Positions 19,495-30,028 of a stretch of 64,000 bases of DNA are shown here, one piece after another. The position numbers and the translations under genes were made by a program. The notes under the pieces are model-generated. The model did no database searches. It saw only the letters and a program-made list of their open reading frames with translations, and had not been told where the DNA came from. Positions within the stretch are counted from its first letter, which is position 1. Each line of letters starts with the position of its first letter. The stretch comes from Arsenophonus melophagi (GTDB lineage Bacteria > Pseudomonadota > Gammaproteobacteria > Enterobacterales > Enterobacteriaceae): NCBI GenBank assembly GCA_032378655.1, contig JAVYJS010000003.1, forward strand, positions 1 through 64,000. The letters run 5' to 3'.

Positions 19495-20895
19495 TTAAAA
19501 CCTTGCGTTCCTTGGCACACGCGGAAAAGGAATAGTTTCACGAATATTTTTTACTCCAGTAACATAAGCGACTAAGCGTTCAAATCCAAGACCAAATCCA
19601 GCGTGTTGCACGGTACCATAGCGGCGAAGATCACGATACCAACTATAATCCTTTTTATTAAGTTTCATCTCATCCATGCGAGCATCTAATTGATTTAATC
19701 TTTCTTCACGCTGAGAGCCACCAATAATTTCCCCAATACCAGGCACTAATACATCCATGGACGCAACCGTTTTATTATTATCATTCATACGCATATAAAA
19801 CGCTTTGATATCTTTTGGATAATTCTTAACAACTACTGGTGCTTGAAAGTGCTGATCAGCTAAATAACGTTCATGCTCTGAAGAAAGATCGATACCCCAA
19901 GCAACGTAGTTTTTAAAGGGTTTACATGATTGCTCTAGCACTTTTATAGCATCATTATAGTCAATTTGAGCAAAATCTGATAGAATAAATTTTTCTAGCC
20001 GGCTAATCACATCTTCGTTGATTCCATCAGCAAAAAAGGCTAAGTCATCATAGCGTTCTTGTAAAACCGATTTGAAGATATATTTTAACATTTTCTCAGC
20101 TATCGAAGCGATATCATTTAAATTTGCAAAAGCAACTTCCGGTTCAACCATCCAGAATTCAGATAAATGTCTACTAGTATTAGAGTTTTCTGCTCGAAAT
20201 GCTGGGCCAAAAGTATAAATTTTACTTAAGGCGCAAGCATAAGCTTCTCCATTTAGCTGACCAGATACTGTTAAAAAGGCTTCTCGGCCAAAAAAGTCTT
20301 TATCAAAAGCAACATCACCTTCCTCAGTGCGAGGAATATTTTGAAAATCTAATGTTGAAACGCGAAACATCTCTCCGGCACCCTCGGTATCGGAAGCAGT
20401 AATAATAGGTGTTGAGACCCAAAGATAGCCTTCTTCATAAAAGAAACGATGAATAGCTTGAGCTAACGTATTACGAACACGAGCAACGGCACCAATAAGG
20501 TTTGTGCGTGGACGTAAGTGTGCTACTTCGCGTAAATATTCAATGCTATGCTGCTTAGCAGCCATGGGATAATTATCAGGATTTTCTACTCTACCGATCA
20601 TAGTAACCTGAATGGCAGATAATTCAAATTTTTGCCCTTGACCTTTCGATGACTTTACAATACCTCTGACTTCCACTGAACAGCCTGTTGTCAGGTGTAA
20701 AACTTCGTTTTCATAATTATTTAGTGTATTATTTATAATAACCTGTAATGGATGAAAACATGAACCATCATAGATATTCAGGAATGAAAAACCGGCTTTT
20801 GAATCTCTCCTTGTACGTACCCAGCCACGAACGATTACTTCTGCTCGTACTGATATACGGCCTTGCAGTATCTCGACTACAGTGGCTATATTCAT
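19495..20895 (-). CDS. asnS: Asparaginyl-tRNA synthetase
   Basis: The 466-residue class IIb synthetase has the same length as E. coli AsnRS. An N-terminal OB-fold anticodon-binding domain (about 1-110: VRGWVRTRRDSKAGFSFLNI) is followed by the catalytic domain. Motif 2 lies around TFGPAFRAENSNTSRHLSEFWMVEPE and motif 3 in GFGLGFERLVAYVTG near the C-terminus. It charges tRNA-Asn in the cytoplasm. It lies between ompF and pncB, as in E. coli. Confidence 0.97.
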   Translation of the reverse strand: MNIATVVEILQGRISVRAEVIVRGWVRTRRDSKAGFSFLNIYDGSCFHPLQVIINNTLNNYENEVLHLTTGCSVEVRGIVKSSKGQGQKFELSAIQVTMIGRVENPDNYPMAAKQHSIEYLREVAHLRPRTNLIGAVARVRNTLAQAIHRFFYEEGYLWVSTPIITASDTEGAGEMFRVSTLDFQNIPRTEEGDVAFDKDFFGREAFLTVSGQLNGEAYACALSKIYTFGPAFRAENSNTSRHLSEFWMVEPEVAFANLNDIASIAEKMLKYIFKSVLQERYDDLAFFADGINEDVISRLEKFILSDFAQIDYNDAIKVLEQSCKPFKNYVAWGIDLSSEHERYLADQHFQAPVVVKNYPKDIKAFYMRMNDNNKTVASMDVLVPGIGEIIGGSQREERLNQLDARMDEMKLNKKDYSWYRDLRRYGTVQHAGFGLGFERLVAYVTGVKNIRETIPFPRVPRNARF

Positions 20896-21105
20896 AAATA
20901 CTCTCTTTAATATTTTTAAAATTTAGTTTTTACAGTTTTATATCCCGCTTTTAAAGCATGACATGATTGCATTATACGGATCCTCCAAAGTATAAGAGGA
21001 AAGTCAAATAACGGCTTATAAATCTAAATAACTAAAATCAAATCTCTGTCATAATAATTACATTTATCTTGATACGTCAATTAACACAATACATTACCAT
21101 AATAT

Positions 21106-22335
21106 TTAATTTAATTTGCTATTCACCTGCTTAATAGTATTTGGAATATCAAAGGCTTGTTTCAAACGATTAAAAAATGCATCATCAGCACAAATGGTTT
21201 TTTCTGGACTATCTGACAACTTTGCAACTGGTTTACCATTACATTCTATTAGTTTAATTACAATATTAAGTGGTTTTACATGAGGAATATTACAGGTTAA
21301 ACGAGTTCCTATACCAAAAAGAAGGTTAATGCGTTTATAAAAATGTTTGTAAAGGATCAACGCTTTTTGTAGATCTAGATTATCTGAAAAAACTAGGGTT
21401 TTACTCATCGGATCAATGGCTAGTTTTTTATAATGACGAATTGCTTTTTCGCCCCATGCTAATGGATCACCAGAATCATGTCGTAATCCTTGATAACGAT
21501 TAGCAAAGGTAATATCAAAGTCGCGCAGAAAAGCGTCCATGGTAATACAATCTGTTAGTGCAATTCCTAATTGATCTGGATATTCATCCAGCCAACTTTG
21601 CAACGCAACACGTTGACTATTAGCGAGATCTACACTAATTTGTTGATGAGCTTGAAACCATTCATGTGCTTGAGTACCTACTGGTGTAAGTTGCAGTTGT
21701 TCAGCTAACTTATAATTACTTGTACCAGTAAAATAAGGAAAATGGTTTTTAAGTTGATTAACAATCATAGATTGTACTGTACGAGAAAACCGTCGACGAG
21801 TACCAAAATCCATTAATTTAAAGTTTCCTAAATCAATATTTAGCATTTTTGCATTTTGGTAGAAATGTGTAATCAATTTCTGTAATTCTTCAATGGCATG
21901 TTTGGCTGTTACATTAGGAGAACGGTGACGGTGAACCAGTGCACTGATTAAAGCTAATAGAGGTACTTCCCAAAGAATGACTTCACACCATGGACCACTG
22001 ATTCTGAGTGCTAGTTGATTTTTTGGCTTTGTATAAACATGCACTTGAGTTGGATTAAAGCGAAAGTCCTTTAACCACAGGAGATAATCAGTTTTAAAAA
22101 AAGGTAGTCTTCTTAGATAACGATATTCCGTTGCTGTTAATGCAACGTGTGCCATTAAATCTATTTGTTGTCGTACAGCTTTTGCATAGTTACCCAGTTG
22201 TTCATCACTGCAGCAGCGAAATTCTGCTACTACCGATACATGGTTATAACGATGAAAAACGGCTTGCTGCATATACAGCTTATAAGCATCAGTATCTAGT
22301 AATGATGTAATGATAGGCTGTGCATCTAAATTCAT
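21106..22335 (-). CDS. pncB: Nicotinate phosphoribosyltransferase
   Basis: The 409-residue enzyme (E. coli 400) converts nicotinate and PRPP to nicotinate mononucleotide at the cost of ATP, in the Preiss-Handler NAD salvage route. Conserved blocks are SLLDTDAYKLYMQQAVFH at the N-terminus, DFGTRRRFSR, GTQAHEWFQAHQQ with the phosphorylated histidine (about His224), LRHDSGDP and GIGTRLTC. It is divergent from pepN, as in E. coli. Its retention beside a broken nadB relic in the same window suggests NAD is made from imported nicotinate. Confidence 0.96.
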   Translation of the reverse strand: MNLDAQPIITSLLDTDAYKLYMQQAVFHRYNHVSVVAEFRCCSDEQLGNYAKAVRQQIDLMAHVALTATEYRYLRRLPFFKTDYLLWLKDFRFNPTQVHVYTKPKNQLALRISGPWCEVILWEVPLLALISALVHRHRSPNVTAKHAIEELQKLITHFYQNAKMLNIDLGNFKLMDFGTRRRFSRTVQSMIVNQLKNHFPYFTGTSNYKLAEQLQLTPVGTQAHEWFQAHQQISVDLANSQRVALQSWLDEYPDQLGIALTDCITMDAFLRDFDITFANRYQGLRHDSGDPLAWGEKAIRHYKKLAIDPMSKTLVFSDNLDLQKALILYKHFYKRINLLFGIGTRLTCNIPHVKPLNIVIKLIECNGKPVAKLSDSPEKTICADDAFFNRLKQAFDIPNTIKQVNSKLN

Positions 22336-22652
22336 AATGCGTTAGCTTCCTCTCAGAAGCATTATTCTCTTTAAACATAGTAATATTCCAGAGTATACCT
22401 ACTGATACTAGTAAGAGTGAAGGTTATGCTGCATATATTTATAATGGAGTTATAAAATGTAAATTATCTATTTGATATTAAAAACTTATTTTATAATTTT
22501 TCTATTTTACCACAATTTAAAATCTATGAATCAGGTTTATTAAATGTGAATAGTAATCAAAGGTCAATGCTTTTTCAAACGAAACACTTGCTTGCTTAAT
22601 ATTCAGTAAAAGTTATACACATTAATAGATAATAATATTAATATGGAAAAAA
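22336..22652. other. Divergent pncB/pepN promoter region
   Basis: An AT-rich gap of 317 bases between divergent genes. It must carry both promoters, but no box or operator can be called with confidence. No long inverted repeat occurs here. Confidence 0.5.
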
Positions 22653-25280
22653 ATGATTATGATTCAACTGCGAAAAGAGCAATATCGTAAGGATTATCAA
22701 GCTCCTGATTATACTATTACAGATATAGAATTAGATTTTGAGCTTGACCCAATAACCACTATTGTTACTGCTATTAGCCAAGTAAAACGATTAAACGCAC
22801 AGGCTAATAGATTGATACTGGATGGTGAGAACTTAATATTGCGCACCATTCATATTGATGGCATACCATGGAGCGCATATCGAGAAGAAGTTGGAAAATT
22901 GATTATTGAGTCAGTGCCTGATAGTTTTGTTCTGAAGATTGTTAATACAATAAATCCAATACAAAACACCACTTTAGAAGGACTATATGTATCATCTGGC
23001 GTCCTTTGCACTCAGTGTGAAGCAGAAGGTTTTCGTCATATTACCTATTACTTAGATAGGCCAGATGTATTAGCGCGTTTTACGACTTCTATTACTGCTA
23101 ATAGAATCCATTACCCTTATTTACTTTCTAATGGAAATCAAATTGATAAAAAGAAAAAGAAAAATGGTCGACATTGGGTAAAGTGGCAAGATCCGTTCCC
23201 TAAACCCAGTTATCTTTTTGCCATGGTAGCGGGCAATTTTGATGTCTTATATGATAACTTTGTTCGAAAAAGTGGTCGTAACGTACTTTTAGCCATTTTT
23301 GTCGATAAGGGAAAGCTTGATCATGCCAATTGGGCAATGAGCTCACTGAAAAATGCCATGAAGTGGGATGAATTACGGTTTGGTTATGAATATGATTTAG
23401 ATACTTATATGATTGTTGCTGTTGATATTTTTAATATGGGAGCTATGGAAAATAAAGGACTCAATATTTTTAATTCTAAATATGTATTAGCAAACATAGA
23501 AACAACAACAGATAATGACTATCTGAATATTGAAGGAACGATTGGTCATGAATATTTCCATAATTGGACAGGTAATCGTATTACTTGCCGTGACTGGTTT
23601 CAGTTAAGTCTAAAGGAAGGATTAACGGTTTTTCGTGACCAAGAATTTAGTTCTGATATGGGTTCTCGTGTAGCAAATCGGATTGAACATGTGCGACTGA
23701 TGCGCTCACAGCAATTTTCTGAAGATGCAAGCCCCATGTCTCATCCAGTGAGACCTGAAAAAATGATTGAAATAAATAATTTCTATACCTTGACCGTTTA
23801 TGAAAAGGGAGCAGAAATTATTCGAATGCTACATACCCTATTAGGTAAAGATCAGTTTCAGGCAGGCATGAAACTCTATACTGCTCGTTATGATGGTAGT
23901 TCAGCAACCTGTGATGATTTTATTCAGGCTATGCAGGATGCATCTAATATTGATCTGCAACTATTTCGTCGCTGGTATAGCCAATCTGGTACACCTATAG
24001 TAATGGTTAGAGATGAATATTTATCTGATAAAAATCAGTATATACTACATATTAGTCAAACTACAAGGCCAACACAAGATCAGGCAGAAAAATTACCCTT
24101 ACATATACCAATAGATATTGAGCTCTATGATAGTGATGGTCATATAATTCCATTGCAGTATAATAATAATACTGTGAATTCGGTATTAAATGTTATTAAT
24201 GCACAACAGACGTTTGTTTTTGATCAAGTTCATTCGCGACCAATACCTGCATTACTACGTGAATTTTCAGCACCTGTGAAATTAGATTATTTGTACACAG
24301 ATGAGCAATTAGCATTTCTGATGCAATATGCTCGTAATGCATTTTCTCGTTGGGATTCTGCACAATCGTTACTAGTAATTTATATTAAAGAGAATGTGGA
24401 ACGCTTAAAGCATCAGAAAGATTTAATATTACCCTTGCATGTTATTCACGCATTCCGATCTTGTTTAGTTGATAAAGCTTGTGAGGCGGCTTTAAAAGCT
24501 CAGATATTTACTTTGCCTGCAGAATATGAAGTTGCTGAATGGTTTGAAACCATTGATCCAATAGCTATTCATACTGTTATGAATTTTATTAGAAAAAAAA
24601 TTACAACTGAAATGACAGCGGAATTAATTAATGCTTATTATACTAATAAAGTATCTGAGTATCAGATCGATCATGGAGATATTGCGAAACGTTCCTTGAA
24701 AAATAAATGCCTATTTTATCTGGCTTTTAGTCAAGATAAGCAACAAGCAGATAAGTATGTATCTGAGCAATATTATCATTCTAATAATATGACTGATACG
24801 ATTGCTGCATTAAATGCAGCAATAGCAGCACAATTACCGAGCAGTCAAGATATGATGGTAGCTTTTGAACAGCGCTGGCGTTATGACGACTTCATAATGG
24901 ATAAATGGTTTATGTTACAAGCTAAAAGCCCAGCTAAAAATGTTTTGAAAATTGTACGTTCCTTACTTACTCATCCAACATTTAGCATGGCAAATCCAAA
25001 TCGAGTGCATGCACTGATTGGATCCTTTATTACGCAAAATCCTGCAGCATTTCATGCTTCAGATGGCACTGGCTATCAATTTTTAGTAGAAATATTAACT
25101 ATTTTAAATAGCAGAAATCCACAAGTGGCTTCACATTTAATTGAACCATTGATTCATCTAAATCGTTATGATAAAAAACGGAGATATTGTATGTATCTAG
25201 CATTAAAACGCTTGCAAAAATTACCTAATCTCTGTTCTGATATGTTTGAAAAAATTTCTAAGGCATTAGAAAACCACTAG
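22653..25280 (+). CDS. pepN: Aminopeptidase N
   Basis: The 875-residue M1-family zinc metallopeptidase (E. coli 870) removes N-terminal residues from peptides in the cytoplasm. The substrate-recognition motif GAMEN and the zinc motif HEYFHNWTGNR, with the downstream Glu ligand in LKEGLTVFRDQEFSSD, are intact. The four-domain length is kept. A second in-frame ATG at 22659 aligns better with the E. coli start, whereas the ribosome-binding spacing favours 22653. It is an isolated gene with pyrD downstream on the same strand. Confidence 0.97.
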   Translation: MIMIQLRKEQYRKDYQAPDYTITDIELDFELDPITTIVTAISQVKRLNAQANRLILDGENLILRTIHIDGIPWSAYREEVGKLIIESVPDSFVLKIVNTINPIQNTTLEGLYVSSGVLCTQCEAEGFRHITYYLDRPDVLARFTTSITANRIHYPYLLSNGNQIDKKKKKNGRHWVKWQDPFPKPSYLFAMVAGNFDVLYDNFVRKSGRNVLLAIFVDKGKLDHANWAMSSLKNAMKWDELRFGYEYDLDTYMIVAVDIFNMGAMENKGLNIFNSKYVLANIETTTDNDYLNIEGTIGHEYFHNWTGNRITCRDWFQLSLKEGLTVFRDQEFSSDMGSRVANRIEHVRLMRSQQFSEDASPMSHPVRPEKMIEINNFYTLTVYEKGAEIIRMLHTLLGKDQFQAGMKLYTARYDGSSATCDDFIQAMQDASNIDLQLFRRWYSQSGTPIVMVRDEYLSDKNQYILHISQTTRPTQDQAEKLPLHIPIDIELYDSDGHIIPLQYNNNTVNSVLNVINAQQTFVFDQVHSRPIPALLREFSAPVKLDYLYTDEQLAFLMQYARNAFSRWDSAQSLLVIYIKENVERLKHQKDLILPLHVIHAFRSCLVDKACEAALKAQIFTLPAEYEVAEWFETIDPIAIHTVMNFIRKKITTEMTAELINAYYTNKVSEYQIDHGDIAKRSLKNKCLFYLAFSQDKQQADKYVSEQYYHSNNMTDTIAALNAAIAAQLPSSQDMMVAFEQRWRYDDFIMDKWFMLQAKSPAKNVLKIVRSLLTHPTFSMANPNRVHALIGSFITQNPAAFHASDGTGYQFLVEILTILNSRNPQVASHLIEPLIHLNRYDKKRRYCMYLALKRLQKLPNLCSDMFEKISKALENH

Positions 25281-25610
25281 AATATTAACTTTACTATTTT
25301 ACTGGATTTTAGTAAAAAGTTATATGTTGACTAATATTAATTCAAAGCTATCTCTTGACTACGCTATTTTACAAATTTATATGACCTGAAAAGAGATATC
25401 CATTAATTTCTTGTTATTTTAAATTGTATAGTTCTTCAAAATAAAAGTAGTACAAAAGCAGTCTCATATGAGATTAATTTAGATTATCATAATCTATCTA
25501 TAGATATCATCTAGTTTATTAATCAATGTAGCACTAGGCAATGTTATAGTGTAAGTGGAACATAGTTCCTACACATAAATAATTCTCATGACCTATTAAA
25601 GGTACAGCTG
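25281..25610. other. pepN-pyrD intergenic region
   Basis: A 330-base gap. A weak hairpin (TTTTACT...AGTAAAA, near 25294-25314) follows the pepN stop and may be its terminator. Nothing else is recognised. Confidence 0.45.
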
Positions 25611-26621
25611 ATGTTTTATCCTTTTATCAAAAAGATGTTCTTTCTTTTAAATCCAGAACAAGCTCAAGCACTCATCGTGAAGCAACTTAAGTATATAATG
25701 CATACACCGCTTCAATTTATGATCCGACAGTCTGTTCATTCTAAACCTACGACTTGTATGGGGCTAAAATTTAAGAATCCATTGGGATTAGCAGCTGGTC
25801 TTGATAAAGATGGTGAATGTATTGATGCCTTTGGTGAGATGGGATTTGGTTTTGTAGAAATAGGAACAGTTACACTGCACCCACAGCCTGGTAATAAAAA
25901 GCCGAGACTATTTCGCCTGGTTGAAGCGGATGGACTTATTAACCGGATGGGGTTTAATAATTTAGGTGTTAATAACTTAATTCAAAATGTTAAAAAAGCA
26001 AAATATGACGGCATTATTGGTATTAGCATTGGAAAAAATAAAGATACACCAATTGAAAATGGTAAAGATGATTATTTAATGTGTATGGAAAAAATTTATT
26101 CTTATGCAGATTATATTGCAATTAATATTTCTTCACCTAATACAAAAAACTTAAGATTACTACAATATGGTGAAGTATTGGATGATTTATTGCAGTCTAT
26201 TAAAAATAGACAACACTTGTTAGCCAAAAAACAAAAAAAATATGTTCCTTTAGTATTAAAAATTACACCTGATTTAAATAAAGAGGAGATTATCCAAATT
26301 AGCGATAGTTTGATTCGTAACCAAATAGATGGTGTAATAGCAACAAATACGACTTTAGATCGAACCTTAGTGAAAGGGCTAAGGTATTCAGAGGAAGCTG
26401 GTGGTTTAAGCGGGCGACCTGTTCAATTAAAAAGTACTGAAATTATTCGTTTATTAGCAAAAGCATTAAAAGGGCAGATACCTATTATTGGTGTTGGTGG
26501 AATTGATTCATTGGTTGCAGCTAACGAAAAATTAGCAGCAGGAGCATCTTTGTTACAAGTTTATTCTGGTTTTATTTATCATGGGCCAAAATTAATTAAA
26601 AATATTGTCAATTATATTTAG
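25611..26621 (+). CDS. pyrD: Dihydroorotate dehydrogenase (quinone), class 2
   Basis: The 336-residue membrane-associated flavoprotein has the same length as E. coli PyrD. It oxidises dihydroorotate to orotate with quinone as acceptor, the fourth step of pyrimidine synthesis. It has the N-terminal amphipathic helical domain of class 2 enzymes (MFYPFIKKMFFLLNPEQAQ). It also has GLAAGLDKDGE, NRMGFNN, the catalytic-serine segment NISSPNTKNLR, TNTTLDR and GVGGIDS. Its ribosome binding site is AAAGGT. It is followed by a hairpin directly after the stop codon. Confidence 0.97.
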   Translation: MFYPFIKKMFFLLNPEQAQALIVKQLKYIMHTPLQFMIRQSVHSKPTTCMGLKFKNPLGLAAGLDKDGECIDAFGEMGFGFVEIGTVTLHPQPGNKKPRLFRLVEADGLINRMGFNNLGVNNLIQNVKKAKYDGIIGISIGKNKDTPIENGKDDYLMCMEKIYSYADYIAINISSPNTKNLRLLQYGEVLDDLLQSIKNRQHLLAKKQKKYVPLVLKITPDLNKEEIIQISDSLIRNQIDGVIATNTTLDRTLVKGLRYSEEAGGLSGRPVQLKSTEIIRLLAKALKGQIPIIGVGGIDSLVAANEKLAAGASLLQVYSGFIYHGPKLIKNIVNYI

Positions 26622-27163
26622 ATTAACTCTTGCATATATAAGAGCAAGAGTATAGGCTTGATGCATTAAAAATGATTTAGCAATAATGCTAATCTACGCA
26701 TTTATATTACATTTAGGATATGTTATATAAATAACAGACATTTTCTTTTTCTTTCTTGCCTCTACTCCTTCTTTTAAGGTTTAATTTTATTTTAATTTTA
26801 AATGCATAAGTGATTTTTCGAATGCACAGATGCTTAGTATCTTATAATGACTAAGTCATTATCATGACCAGTTAGTATTAGAGGATATTAATTGCTTCCT
26901 AATGTCGGAGATCTAAAAAAAACAAATAATTTGACCTACTAAATGAGAAGTAGGTTGTGCATTTTTATTAACCAATAAAATGCAATTAACATTGCACGAT
27001 CATTTCATACAATTATGTAAATTAATTAATATTCTAGAATATTACTACACACAATCACTTTTTCATAAAAAATTCATTTTGAATTAAAATATTTAGTCTT
27101 TGAGATCATGATAAAGTTTTAACAAAAAATTAAAATCCATCATACATTCTTTCTTAATAAGAA
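26622..27163. other. pyrD-ycbX gap (zapC position)
   Basis: In E. coli zapC lies here. I find no convincing zapC relic. An 8-bp-arm hairpin (26626-26651) five bases after the pyrD stop is a probable terminator remnant. Confidence 0.45.
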
Positions 27164-27830
27164 TTAGTTACATAATAATGTTATATTTGTTTTTGGAATG
27201 CAACTACAACTTAAAAGTATTCCATGTTTTTTAATTGCTGTTTTTGCTAATAGAAAAACTTTTCCAGCTATTAATTTCATTTTACAACAACCACAAACAC
27301 CTGCTCGACAAGCATACGGGATTTGCAATCCATACATTTCTAATTGTTCTAAAATAATAGTCTGGTTATTAGCTAAATATTCTTTGCCATTAACATTGAT
27401 TAGTATGGGTTTTTCTTGTTCTGCATTAATTAACAGGTGATGTCTTATTATTCTAAGACTATTGTACTGTTTTAACGATTTTTTACTTGACATTTTTACC
27501 ACATCATCTGTGTTGTATATACCGTTATTGTAGTCCTTGTTTTTGCAAAAACAAATTTTTATGTTCTGGTTAATACGTACACTTTTCTGCAAAATTAATG
27601 TTACTCATATTGCAATCCAATTCAAGATTACTTAACCATATATCAATATTTACTGTCGTTATAACACAACGGATTAAAAGGTTATTAAAGCCCAATAATA
27701 ACCTTACCAATTGTATTGTTTGACAACTTTTGCATCAAAAACATTTCCTCTATTATAGAAACGGCCTCTATACGGTCTTTGTTGATATTAGCAGTAGATC
27801 ATTTTGATTGTTTGAAATGTAATTTGTATG
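27164..27830 (-). pseudogene. ycbX: ycbX pseudogene with intact C-terminal ferredoxin domain
   Basis: The last 90 or so codons (27164-27440) read cleanly. IILEQLEMYGLQIPYACR continues into a 2Fe-2S cluster motif CRAGVCGCC and ends LSCSCIPKTNITLL, matching the C-terminus of E. coli YcbX. Upstream, the piece RCVITTV (near 27660-27680), matching RCIFTTV of YcbX, is in a different frame, and stops precede it. The MOSC portion is therefore broken. YcbX takes part in reduction of N-hydroxylated base analogues. Strand and position after pyrD are as in E. coli. The frame upstream of the ferredoxin part has no ATG start of its own before the frameshift. Confidence 0.82.
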
Positions 27831-28771
27831 AATAAAAAGATTTAGATAATCGTTAGTAAATAATGACGTAATAGTTATTAATCTCTTAATTCGTTGGTTA
27901 AATAGTTTTATTAAGTATCTTCATTAAACAAAAAGATGCAATACTCTGAAACCAATGAATCCATCCTAGTAAGGATGAATGATACGGGAAAAATGGTTTC
28001 CTAATACCTATACTTTGTAAGTATAGCATTAATAAAATTTTTACATAAAAGTGATAATTTGATTATTATATACTTGGATTGAAGTACTGTTATTAAGTCT
28101 TGTAGCTTCAATAGGAGTCTTTAGATATTAAAGTTCATAAAGAAACCCATTGTGTTCATTTTAACATGAACATGCGATCGAAATTTGGCTGTTTTTTAAA
28201 AAAAAGTTTCCTGTCAACTAATATCTATACATTGAGTTCATGGTATAGATATCAAGACACAATAATGAGATCATTCTTAACTTATTTGCATGTAAAGCGC
28301 ACTAATATTATTACTATATTGATAGTATAAACTATTAGCTATCATAGCTATATTATATCTTAATTTTATTTATGTAATTTTATTTATGTAACAGAAATAA
28401 TTAAAAGTTCAGTTCTCTGCCATAATAGAGAAATGAAGCATTATTAAAATGCACACTTAGGTATAAGTATTTATATAAAATATAACGAACATAGTATATA
28501 CATGCATATTTTCTAAAAATGTTCTTTGAACTTCACAGATTTTATCGCCATAAACTGCTAACATGTTAACACCAAAAACATTAAAAGATGTATGTATCAC
28601 TAAAACTTTATTTTCTATCAGAAAACTTACCTTTTCTTAGTCATGGTAAGAAAATCCATTTTTTTATTTAGTGGTCGTTTATCTCTATTTAGTAGAGCCA
28701 TAGAACTATTCTTTTCTATGGAAAGTTCTGGATAAACATAAATTTTAATCTAAACTCTATAATGAAATTAC
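27831..28771. other. Gene desert (rlmL/uup/pqiA position)
   Basis: In E. coli this interval holds rlmL, uup and pqiA. No relic is recognised. It has a hairpin with 10-bp arms near 28222-28253, a 14-base tandem duplication near 28364-28391 (TTTATTTATGTAA twice) and small hairpins near 28700-28725. Confidence 0.4.
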
Positions 28772-29008
28772 ATGCCTGCTAAAATGCTCATGAAAAGAAA
28801 TATTTCAAATCAATTTAAAATTAATGATTATGTTGTTATTGAAATTGGTAGTATCAGTCAAGCTACAAATAGGATGATAGAAAATCAGAAAAACAAAAAA
28901 GCAGAACAGTGTTTGCGCATTAAATATAGCTTATTAAGAATTAATAAATTCATGCCTAATAAAGGCTCTCAAATAATTTTCATACAGATCTGTCTCTGTC
29001 TGACTTGA
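28772..29008 (+). pseudogene. pqiB: Possible relic of pqiB C-terminal region
   Basis: A 78-codon open frame gives FKINDYVVIEIGSISQATNR, then MIENQKNKKAEQ, which aligns with KINKLPLNPMIEQATSTL and SESQRTMKNLQ of E. coli PqiB. The strand and the place upstream of fabA also fit pqiB. The likeness is short and low in identity, so chance is possible. PqiB is a periplasm-spanning MCE lipid-transport protein; nothing functional is expected from this fragment. Confidence 0.4.
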
Positions 29009-29105
29009 ATTGCAGAGCAATATGTAAAATGCAAAACTAATTCTATACCATATTAAGAAAATCATTAATCATGAGCAGTGTCTTGAACAAGTATCAAGAG
29101 ATATA

Positions 29106-29138
29106 ACACTCACTCTCTCATTATGAGAGAGTGAGTGT
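29106..29138. repeat. Hairpin, 16-bp arms, 1-nt loop
   Basis: ACACTCACTCTCTCAT pairs with its reverse complement across a single T. It is unusually GC-rich for the desert around it. Confidence 0.88.
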
Positions 29139-29245
29139 GCAATGCTTCTGTTTCTGATAAGCTCATTAGAAAGATCTAGAATGTAAGAAATTTATAAAAT
29201 AGCCAAAAAAGTTATTGATATAAGATCTTAATAGATTGGTTTAAT

Positions 29246-29272
29246 GCCCTTGTCTGTTATAACGACAAGGGC
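29246..29272. repeat. Hairpin, 9-bp GC-rich arms
   Basis: GCCCTTGTC and its reverse complement flank the 9-base loop TGTTATAAC, itself partly self-complementary. It might be the terminator of a lost gene. Confidence 0.65.
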
Positions 29273-29509
29273 AAGCAATATTCAAGAAGATTGCACTGAT
29301 CAAAATGATCAAGGTATGTTAAAGAAAGATTTCAGCCTAAGGTTTAATCAAGATAAAAGATTCATTAAAAATTAATCAGTATGTCAGCAAAAGATTGTAA
29401 GTAGGTTTTGCAATATCTTCATAATAAGATACCAAGATCTAGATTATAGAAATTTAATCTTCTTTAGAGAACAGGATTATATTAAGAAAACCTTTTATGT
29501 ACTGTTATT

Positions 29510-30028
29510 TTAAAAGTTGCTAGTATCTTGAAATAAACCGACTTTTAAATCTTTTGCAGTGTGAATACACTTACCATCAACAAAAACGTTACCATCAGCT
29601 ACGCCCATCACCAATTTTCGATTAATAACACGCTTTAAATGGATGTAGTAAGTTACTTGTTTGGCGATTGGTAAAACTTGTCCTGTAAATTTTACTTCGC
29701 CTACACCTAGTGCTCGCCCCTTACCTTTTCCACCTAGCCATCCTAAATAGAAACCAACTAGTTGCCACATTGCATCTAGGCTTAAACAACCAGGCATAAC
29801 TGGATCATTAGTAAAGTGACAGCTAAAAAACCATAAATCAGGTTTAATATCAAATTCTGCTTCAATAAAACCTTTATTATATTTTCCGCTAGTTTCGGTC
29901 ATCTTTATGATTCTATCCATCATTAGCATATTACCGGAAGGTAGCGGTGGTCCATTTTTGCCAAAAAGTTTTCCTCTACTGGAAGCATCTAAATCTTCTT
30001 TACTATAGAAACTATGTTTATCAAACAT
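29510..30028 (-). CDS. fabA: 3-hydroxydecanoyl-ACP dehydratase/isomerase FabA
   Basis: The 172-residue hot-dog-fold enzyme dehydrates 3-hydroxydecanoyl-ACP and isomerises the product, starting unsaturated fatty acid synthesis. Catalytic His71 lies in FFSCHFTNDPVMPGCL and the Asp in CLSLDAMWQL. GKGRALGVGEVKFTGQVLP is conserved. An upstream in-frame ATG (30046) adds six residues, but MFDKHSFYSKEDL at 30028 aligns with the E. coli start, and GAGGT lies about 11 bases before it. With fabI retained, the elongation pathway appears active. Confidence 0.96.
   Translation of the reverse strand: MFDKHSFYSKEDLDASSRGKLFGKNGPPLPSGNMLMMDRIIKMTETSGKYNKGFIEAEFDIKPDLWFFSCHFTNDPVMPGCLSLDAMWQLVGFYLGWLGGKGKGRALGVGEVKFTGQVLPIAKQVTYYIHLKRVINRKLVMGVADGNVFVDGKCIHTAKDLKVGLFQDTSNF

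Larger units (their letters stand above)
29009..29509. other. Intergenic stretch downstream of fabA
   Basis: No gene is recognised; rmf would lie here in E. coli but is not seen. Two hairpins (29106-29138 and 29246-29272) are the only clear structures. Confidence 0.45.
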
